This document shows positions 19,419 to 26,347 of a stretch of 26,347 nucleotides of DNA, one piece after another. Origin of the DNA: Spirogloea muscicola (lineage: Eukaryota > Streptophyta > Zygnematophyceae > Spirogloeales > Spirogloeaceae). Each line of letters opens with the position of its first letter. The stretch's first letter is position 1. The DNA lies in assembly GCA_009602725.1 (NCBI GenBank), contig WELB01000128.1, positions 193,071-219,417 on the forward strand. Reading direction: 5' to 3'. Position numbers and translations under genes: made by a program. The notes beneath the pieces were generated by a model. It was not told the DNA's origin. It ran no database searches and worked only from the letters and a program-made list of their open reading frames with translations.

Positions 19419-19491
19419 GTGGCTTCCCGAAAGGGGGCGAAGGCTGTGAATAGCCAGCCCGAAAGTAGTCGACAAGGTTCCAGAAAGGGGC
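19419..19491 (+). repeat. R2 repeat copy
   Basis: GAAAGTGGCTTCCCGAAAGG, GGGCGAAGGCTGTGAATAGC, CAGCCCGAAAG and GACAAGGTTCCAGAAAGGGG follow the R2 consensus order. Confidence 0.7.
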
Positions 19492-19501
19492 TCTTCCAAA
19501 G

Positions 19502-19785
19502 GGTGGAGTGTGTACTGAGTGATGGAGGGCCTGAGTGGCCGATCACAAAGAAGGTGGCCTTTTCAATTTGGGCAAGGGCTGTGAAAAGCCAGTACAAAGG
19601 CAAGCACGCACTTCGGCAGATGTACGTATACAGCTGCTAACCTGACCCGCTCAGTAAGCACGAGTCAGCTCGTAACTGCTCAGCTGACTGATGCCCGGAT
19701 ACCGGGCAGCAATTGACAAGCCCTCAAGTTGACTAGCCGTTGTGCCACCAGCTAAGGCTCGACCAGCTTTCTGGTGCGAAGGATG
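19502..19785 (+). repeat. Dispersed repeat R1, copy 3, with an R2-like insertion
   Basis: The R1 blocks are present in order (GATGGAGGGCCTGAGTGGCC, AGTACAAAGGCAAGCACGC, CTGACCCGCTCAGTAAGCAC, CTGATGCCCGGATACC, CAGCTAAGGCTCGACCAG). Between the first two blocks about 45 extra bases (19540-19584) hold an R2-like piece (GGGCAAGGGCTGTGAAAAGC), which copies 1 and 2 lack. Confidence 0.75.
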
Positions 19786-19844
19786 GATGTGTATCGAGTG
19801 ATGGCGGAAAGCGAGCCCAATGAGGACGGACAAGGTCCGAAGGG

Positions 19845-20023
19845 GCCGGTTCGAGAAAGACAGTGGCTCTCCTAAAGGGCGCAATGGCAATCTCCAGATT
19901 CTTTCTTTCTTTACTTCCATGATAAGGCAGGGGCTGTGGAAAGAAGAAGAAGTGGCTCTCCCAATGGGGGCAAGGGCTTTGAGAAGCCAGCCCGAAAAGA
20001 ATTGACAAGGTTCGAAGGGGCCA
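19845..20023 (+). repeat. R2 repeats: a partial copy and the most complete copy
   Basis: 19845-19890 is partial (GGTTCGAGAAAG, AGTGGCTCTCCTAAAGGGC). 19950-20023 reads GAAGTGGCTCTCCCAATGGG, GGCAAGGGCTTTGAGAAGCC, AGCCCGAAAAGAATTGACAA, GGTTCGAAGGGGCC. It was used here as the reference copy. A short R1-end fragment (CTCAGTAATTACGAGT) follows near 20091. Confidence 0.75.
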
Positions 20024-20359
20024 AACTACGAGCTAAGCAGCGACTGCGGGGCCTGAAGAGGCTATGGCAGAACGGGGGAGGATGGACCACTCAGTAATTA
20101 CGAGTGAGGAGCCTCACATCCGACAGACTAGCTGCCGGAAAACTATCCCCCAAGCCAGCCCGACGCATTCGACACGAGAGGACTCCAAGTGGAACTCTTG
20201 TTCAAGTGGAAGTTCATTCCAGTAGGCTTAGCTGCAAGACACTGACCCCTCTGCCTTGTGCGGCCCTCACCCCCTAGGGAACAGCTTACTATCTGCCAAG
20301 TCGATGCAACACTCTGCAAACCCTGAAACCCAACCCTACACGCTGAAGCATGTCGCATC

Positions 20360-20576
20360 GACTTGCAGGCGGGCCATACCACGACTACATGAGCAACATC
20401 ACTGTCCAGCAGGAACACCACAGCCTGTTCCCCTCGCTGCCTCTGCTGAGCAAGCGATGGTGATTCAGTAGCAGCCCACGAGAATCAGTTGCAGCTCCGG
20501 GGCGGCGAGCACGCTCAGCACCACGAGGCCATGGCAGACTGCGAACAAGGGCACTGCCACGATCACGGAGGCGGGT
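20360..20576. other. Ambiguous coding-like segments upstream of DCP2
   Basis: On the plus strand, GPYHDYMSNITVQQEHHSLF followed by PSLPLLSKRW and a stop (20458) has exon-like codon use after an acceptor-like TTGCAG. On the minus strand a hydrophobic frame (ASVIVAVPLFAVCHGLVVLS, then VLAAPELQLILVGCY and a stop) covers 20471-20575. Either could be a terminal exon of an unrecognised gene, but neither has a partner exon, and antisense of His-rich codons automatically reads as hydrophobic. Confidence 0.25.
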
Positions 20577-20626
20577 TTTAGGGTTTAGGGTTTAAGAGTA
20601 GGGTTCAGTGGTCAGGGTTTAGTGGG
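20574..20626. repeat. Telomere-like TTTAGGG motifs before the DCP2 start
   Basis: GGTTTTAGGGTTTAGGGTTT, followed by variants to AGGGTTTAGTGG, sits within 60 bases of the DCP2 start codon, in its probable 5' untranslated region or promoter. It is the cleanest such array in the window. Confidence 0.8.
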
Positions 20627-20632
20627 GTGGTC

Positions 20633-20702
20633 ATGGCGGCAAGCGGCGGCAGTCCCCTGCCTCCGCACAAGGCTGGCAAGAAGGGCGGCAGCGGCAGCAT
20701 CA

Positions 20703-20733
<31 letters not shown>

Positions 20734-23730
20734 GGCGGCATTGCCAAGTGCGGAGCTCCTCGACGACCTGTGCAGGTCAGGCGCACTGAGCCCTGAACCC
20801 TAGACTTGTAGAAGGAAAGGTTCTACACCTATGAGCCCGCTGACTTCCTCCATCTAATGGGGAGTTTACGTAACCTGAGATAATGGCAGCCTCAAGAGTC
20901 GAACAACTCTGGTAGAGACTTCAACCAATCACCAGAATCTAGAGTTACCAAGTCCGCAAGTCATGATGGCACTCCTGAGGAGTCGAAGATTCGTCCCGGG
21001 GATGCTCATTTTGAGCTGAAAATGCTGGTAACTGATTGTTCTCATTACCTAGGTAGACGACTTGTATATGTGCCAAATAGAAGCCCTGCTTCGGCAAAGT
21101 CCACACCCTGCATTGTACTTTCTTGTAGCCCACAAACTCAAGGTATCGCTTGGGGCGCCACTTTATTACACAGCAATAAGATACCGCATACTCCCATTTT
21201 GCTGATCTTGGTTTGAGCTTATTCTCCAGGTCAAGGCTCAAGATAGCTTCGCAGCACTGTATTAGACAACATATTGACTAACTAAGAATTACTGGCGCCG
21301 TCCGCATGCAGCCGCTTTGTCCTCAACGCCCCGCCAGAGGAGCTCCGGTCTTTTGAGCGCATCCTGTTTGCGGTTGAACAGGCGCACTGGTTCTACGAGG
21401 ACAACACGCGTGAGAAGACGCCACTTCTCAAGTCCTTCACCCTGCGCGAATTCACGTCCCTCAGTATCCCATACAGCAGACAGGGTACTTTCAATTGCGC
21501 GTAGCTGGCTATTCCCAATTGACTTGAGTCCGAGAGGAAGGAATGGTGGTTAGCTTGCTTCAGCAGGTTGAAGCAAGCTCTTCCGCATTTGTCCATCACT
21601 CCAACAGATACACCTCAGCTTGTAAGAATCCGTCAAAGTGCAAGTCATGCATGGTTAACACCCCTCAAGCAGACCCCACAAGAGAGCTTTCATGAACTCC
21701 GAAGATCAAAGTCCCATCTGCGGTTGCCTATGACTGGCTCGTGTTCATTGGACCTACTTCAATGAGAGTGTCCAACTGTCCCCTGTAGCCAAGCCGTCTT
21801 CAGCCCTTGACTGACGTGCACAGTGTTCAGCAGCTGCGCGGCTCTCCGCCCGTACATCGCCCACATTGACAACATCTACAAGGACTTCAACTCGTACAAG
21901 ACCAAGGTGCCAACAACGGGCGCGATCATTGTGGATGACTCCTTTGACTGGGTGCGTGACCCGTGCGCTGCCCAGTCTCAGCAATGAGTGCTGCGCCGCC
22001 TTGGCCCGGGACGATGCCGAGAGACTTGCAGAGTCATGTTTTCCCACATCTCAGACCTGAGCTTATAATGCTTCCTTGCTTTCTCGCTTTGCTTCTGGCA
22101 ATGGTGTGAGCAGGTACTGCTTGTTAAGGGCTGGAAGTCGGGATCCAGCTGGGGCTTTCCCAAGGGTAAGAAGAACAAGGATGAAGAGGACGGCAACTGC
22201 GCCGTCCGTGAGGTGAAAGCATAGTCCTACGAAAGTACTCAACTCCAAAATCAAGACCCCATCTCATAACCCCAATCCTGCTAACCAACAACTTCTGCTT
22301 AGTCAGGGTGCTCATTGACATTTGCAGAATCTCATCTTTTCTGTGACGAAGAGCCCAGATTTTGCCGCTGTTTGAGCATTACCCTGGATCGACTTTCGCA
22401 TAAGGACTTCTCTAACTTCAAAGTCAATGTGCAGTTCCTGGACTCCTGCTCAGGAATAGTTAGACATTTCCGTGCAGGTTCTTGAGGAGACTGGATTCGA
22501 CATCGGGCCGCTGCTAACACCGTCAGACTTTGTGGAGCATAATCTGGGTCAGCAGCAGCGCTCGCGGCTCTACATTGTTGGCGGAGTTGACAAGCAGGCG
22601 ACCATGGCTCCCAGGACGAAGAAGGAGATCAGCGTAAGGCACTCCAGAAGTGCATAAAATTTTAACTTTTACCAGCATTTGCTCAGAGTAGGGGTATGTT
22701 TTTTATTTAAGCCTAACAGACGTAGCATTCTGAGAAGGGGTCAAGAGGTTGCTGCTGCCGCAGGAGATTGCTTGGCACAGGGTGGAGGAGCTGGAGCCAT
22801 TAGCATCCGGCACCGCCGTCGAGTCAGCCTCCTTCACGCAGCACCGCGGGCGCAATGGCGCGAAGCACTTTATGGTGCTTCCGTACCTTGGGTGAGCTCC
22901 GGCCTCATGCGCAGGACCTGGCTGTGCGACTTGAGATACCCATCTTGCTCAGCTCTCAGCTGCAAATATTTGCTAAATATTCTACGAAATTGTGTGCTTG
23001 AGCTCCTTGATATCTACCACACGCATATTGGACTTGACAGGCCGCTGAGATCGTGGATTGCCAAGAACCGGCCTGGGTGGGACCCAAATGTCGGCCCACT
23101 TGGAGATAAGCACAAAGCAGGTGTGCAATGCTGTTGCCTTCTTATGCAGAAGCTCAAACTTTGAATGAGAATCATAATCTCAAAGAAGACAAGAAATGAC
23201 CATCAAACAAAGTTGTTGAGGACTGCCAGTCAGTTTTGCAACTGGAGATCCCTACAAAGGATGTCCAGTATGAATGATCAGCAACCACGGGCAGCCTCAA
23301 CAGACTAGTATATGTGATCAGCCACGCACTAGACTTCACACTGCAATGGCTTGGCGAGTTCAGCGGTCAGTTCGACAGTCACACTTAGTGAGGCCCAGAC
23401 CTTCAGCATGTTGTTGGTACTCAAAGTAGACATTAGGACGCTAACTACTATGGTCTGCACTTAGGCACCATCCTAACGGTGTGGAAGGCGTCAGCTGCGG
23501 AGCTGCCTTTGGCGGTAACCCCACCGGTCATGGTCAGCCCAGGGCAGGGCCCCACGCTGCAGGCGCCAAGGACAGTCGGCACAAAGGTGACCTCTGATGC
23601 TGAGGCCATGCCTGCTGCAGCCAGCGTGTTAATTGGCGGTGGCGGTGGTAATCTCTCTCTAAGAGACTTCCGTTTTGACCACCAAAGGATCCTGCATGCT
23701 ATGGACGCCCACTGGGCGCGGACATCGTGA
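20633..23730 (+). CDS. DCP2: mRNA-decapping enzyme subunit DCP2 (Nudix hydrolase), 8 exons
   Basis: Exons: 20633-20775, 21312-21463, 21824-21951, 22114-22212, 22478-22633, 22764-22891, 23041-23120, 23465-23730; GT-AG, in phase, 383 residues. DCP2 removes the m7G cap from mRNA in the cytoplasm with DCP1. Residues 1-40 are a Gly-rich leader. The N-terminal regulatory domain follows ([15 protein letters not shown] near 41, [24 protein letters not shown]). The Nudix box GX5EX7REUXEEXGU is intact at 159-181 ([11 protein letters not shown]... to REVLEETGF), including the catalytic pair E177/E178. A box B-like helix ([10 protein letters not shown]) follows near 270. The short tail ends in [13 protein letters not shown], the FRFD-type motif seen at the C terminus of plant DCP2. 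The tail is short compared with fungal or animal forms. The ATG opens the frame just after the telomere-like motifs. Confidence 0.95.
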
Positions 23731-24362
23731 CCTGTCTTTGATGGAACAATTGGCAATAATGAGAATGAGAATATTGAGAAACTGGCAAATTTAATGGCAA
23801 GACTGCACCTTGCTGTTATCTATAGCAGCAAGCCGTGGTAACATGTTGATGGACTTCATAGTCTGCCTCAAATTCTTCTCTCTTCTTGGGTTAGCTGTCG
23901 GGGCCCACTAAGGGCATGCAATAATGCCTTGGCAAGAGGCGGGATCGTACCAGAGACTGAGGTTTTGGGTTTAAGGTCTGAGGTTCTCAGGCTGGCCCAT
24001 CTTAGTGGAACCTTGAACCGTCATCCTCAAGTGGAATCTCCTAGAGATCTCTTAGGTGCAACTTTGTATGTCCCACAGAGTGCACACACTTGAAACTGCC
24101 ACTTAAGAGGCCGCTGCAATTTCAGGTGCATGTCAACCTTATGAAGGGACCAGATTTTCAACGCATTATTGCAGAGTTTCAAAGCCTGTACACCCTTCCA
24201 ATATCCCTCAGCAGACTCAGCGCAACTTAGCAAAGCATCTGCTGTCAACCTACTGCGACTCCATCTATCACTTGCTGCTTCTGGCGAGTCCAGCCATCAA
24301 CTGGTAAATGCTGGGAAGGCACTGCTGTGGACTTCAAAGCTCTGGTCCATTCAAGTTCCCCT
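23731..24362. other. Convergent intergenic region between DCP2 and NudC
   Basis: This is shared 3' flank of two convergent genes. No exon-like frame and no TGTAA on either strand were found; a telomere-like GTTTTGGGTTTAAGG lies near 23962. Confidence 0.5.
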
Positions 24363-26345
24363 TCAGCTGATCTTGGCCTTGGAAAAGTCCATCTCGGGGT
24401 GCTGCACAATAGTAGGACGTGATGGAGATTAGCTAGGGGATTATCAATCTCAGAAAGTGCTGATTGCAGTCACACGGGTCAGCTTCAGACAGTGGTCCTT
24501 AGCCAGCTTGCCACAATGCACGCTGAAGGAGCAAGCCAAAGAAAACCGCGACTATCGGCGCGCTTGGCAGAGACAGCGTGGCTCAGTCGCCTGCACACCC
24601 ACCTGAGCCATGAACTTCTTGAGCATATCACCCCGCTGCTGCTCCTCGCTTGTCGGCAGCCCCATCTGCTTCTGCCGCTGGTCGTACTGCCACCACCAAA
24701 GGCCACGCAGTGCCAGAGGCCGTGAACAAAAGCAGGCGTCTATCATTCAGCACAATTGACTGTTACGTAGAACAGCACAAGCAGACCCGCACATAATGGC
24801 CTAAATCGTGAAGTTGGGATCGTGAAGCTAGTTGCAGCTTGAAGAAGCCCTCACATTGACTGGCACTTACAGGCACAATCACTGATATTTACATGACTGA
24901 AAGACTTCAGCCCATCTGGTCTGAAATCAGTCAGCAATGCCAGGTGCAAAGCATTCTTTGTAGCGAATTGCTAGTTTGTTATTGAGAAGTATGTCACAAC
25001 TACGTCAACTGAGGCATCTGTACGATTGAGGACAGCATTCACGGCTTGGCACTAAGGCTTTGAGGCTTTTGACGCAAAAGTGAGGCTCAGGCTTTGCGGC
25101 GCAAGGATGGGGGGCCCACCATCATCTTCTCCACGGTCTGCCGTGTCTCGGCGTCGAGGTCAGAGAGCTTGCTGTTCTCTGGCTCCACCTTCTGCGTGTC
25201 GATCTCCGGGTCGCCACGCAGCACCGCCTTCCACCACTCCATCTGGTTGGCCTTGGTCAGGCTCACCGCCAGCACCTTGCCGTCCTCTACGCAATCGCAT
25301 GCCGGTGTCACATGTAAGACAACGAGACTGAGTCTCCATACAACGAAATATATTTCACTAACGGCAACTTATTGTCTCTATGACGCTTAAACAGCTCACG
25401 AAACACAATTGCTCAACTGGCACGATACGAAGCATGACCATGCAGTCTGCGATGGAGGCCGCCTGCGCAGTTAGGCTGGCAAAAGCACGCAGCCCCAAGT
25501 AGATGACTTCCCCAGACTTTGAGCTGTGACTCTCTCATGCATGCCAACTCGCATCAAATCTCTAATCAACATCTCTATCAGAAGCCAAATCATGGTGTAT
25601 TAGGTGAACCCAAACCCCTAAGTTAGAGAGGAAAGAATAGGAGGGGAGTATGGCTCGTACCTATGCTCCAGAAGCAGTCGTCGGGCTTCACAGCCGCATA
25701 CAGCTCGCCCTGCATGAGACAGCAGCGGGCATGGAAGTGAGCAGCTTTCGGCTGCATTTCTGTGACTGCGCACAGCCAGCCGTGTGCTCACAGCATTATG
25801 AGGACCAGAGCAAAGAGGGCATGACAAACACAGTACAACCTGTGGTACCAAGACCTCTGAATGACAAACGACATACGAGGACAAGAGCGAAGAGGGCATA
25901 AATATCAGGAATGATAATTCTCCCGTAGTAATCCCTAGTCACGAGCACCCTCTGGCTGGCTTTTACAGCTGCGCTTTTACTATCAGCAGCCGCATTCACT
26001 TCACCACCAAGACCTCAGCACAGCAAATGGCACCATGCCGGTAACGCTCTCGAAGCTCTGGGGCCTCAGATGGTTCGTGGCAGCGGAGGCGTGGGGGGGT
26101 TTGGGGTTTAAGCTCACGTCCAGGATCGGGGGCTGGCCCTTGAGGCCGGCCCTGAGGGACTTCTTGCGCGTCTCCAGCGCCACGTCGCGCGAGCGCGTGC
26201 CCGGCGGCAGCGGCACCAGCACGCTCACCTCGCCCAGCGTCTGCGTCCACGAGTAGCGCTCCAGGTCCGCGCCGTTGCCTGCGTTGGGCTCTGCTCCGCG
26301 GCGGCGGCGAGCGACCGGCGCGTGAGCTGCGGCGGCGGCGGCGGC
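24363..26345 (-). CDS. NudC / BOBBER-type CS-domain co-chaperone, 5'-truncated by the edge
   Basis: Exons, minus strand: about 26345-26118 (open to the edge), 25709-25661, 25286-25120, 24686-24603, 24401-24363; all GT-AG, phases agree, 188 residues visible. The CS (p23-like) domain runs from [20 protein letters not shown] through [31 protein letters not shown] and [20 protein letters not shown]. The NudC C terminus follows: [48 protein letters not shown]. NudC proteins are small cytoplasmic chaperones that work with Hsp90 or alone; in plants the BOBBER members are needed for development and thermotolerance. The region before the CS domain is Ala/Arg-rich from a GCC tract, and an acceptor-like CCGCAG near 26328 suggests a further upstream exon outside the window. 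It is convergent with DCP2. Confidence 0.93.
25600..25625. repeat. Telomere-like motif in a NudC intron
   Basis: AACCCAAACCCCTAAGTTAG lies in the intron 36 bases beyond the exon ending at 25661. A related TTTGGGGTTTAAGC lies directly at the donor of the preceding exon (about 26100-26113). Confidence 0.6.
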
Positions 26346-26347
26346 GG

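Noticed and set aside
1-26347. tRNA or rRNA genes
   Set aside because: Several GGTTCGA-like strings were inspected, but they belong to R2 repeats and lack a cloverleaf context; no rRNA-like block was recognised.

Overview
This is nuclear DNA of a eukaryote, most likely a green alga (Chlorophyta). Five genes can be rebuilt as chains of short exons (about 33-270 bases, plus one of 520) joined across consensus splice sites with matching reading phases. Exons are GC-rich and introns are more AT-rich. Several first exons carry GCC/GGC runs, degenerate TTTAGGG-type (plant/green-algal telomere) motifs are scattered in introns, and two genes have a TGTAA element downstream of the stop. The protein families (PIN-LIKES carrier, plant-type KEA antiporter, STOP1-type zinc finger, DCP2, NudC/BOBBER) fit a plant-lineage alga.

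Layout, left to right. (1) 3-482, plus: the last coding part of an unidentified gene. (2) 1012-5385, minus: a complete 15-exon gene for a DUF262 (GmrS/ParB-like) protein without the HNH nuclease half. (3) 5.6-6.7 kb: a dispersed repeat split by a 110-base minisatellite, an 82-base homopyrimidine tract and a near-perfect 29-base-arm hairpin. (4) 7145-7844, minus: a STOP1/WIP-type C2H2 zinc-finger gene lacking its first part. (5) A single ambiguous base at 7881. (6) 7931-8664, minus: the first two exons of a KEA4/5/6-type K+ efflux antiporter lacking all membrane exons. (7) 8674-11584, plus, divergent from KEA: a nine-exon DUF1295 / steroid 5-alpha-reductase-like membrane protein. (8) 11.6-14.7 kb: intergenic repeats and one orphan coding-like segment. 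(9) 14729-18479, plus: a ten-exon PIN-LIKES/auxin efflux carrier-type transporter of 441 residues, its last intron of GC-AG type. (10) 18.5-20.6 kb: 3' flank, repeats and ambiguous coding-like pieces. (11) 20633-23730, plus: eight-exon mRNA decapping enzyme DCP2. (12) 24363 to the right edge, minus: NudC/BOBBER-type CS-domain protein, convergent with DCP2 and cut by the window edge.

These are ordinary, independently transcribed eukaryotic genes, with no operon or shared pathway evident. The points most worth following are the apparent KEA/STOP1 chimera around the N at 7881 (probable assembly join, otherwise two broken genes), a eukaryotic intron-rich gene built on a domain best known from bacterial restriction systems, the nested repeat structure at 5.6-6.7 kb, and telomere-like motifs concentrated in introns. 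Exon boundaries come from splice consensus, phase and remembered family patterns; no alignment or transcript data were available.
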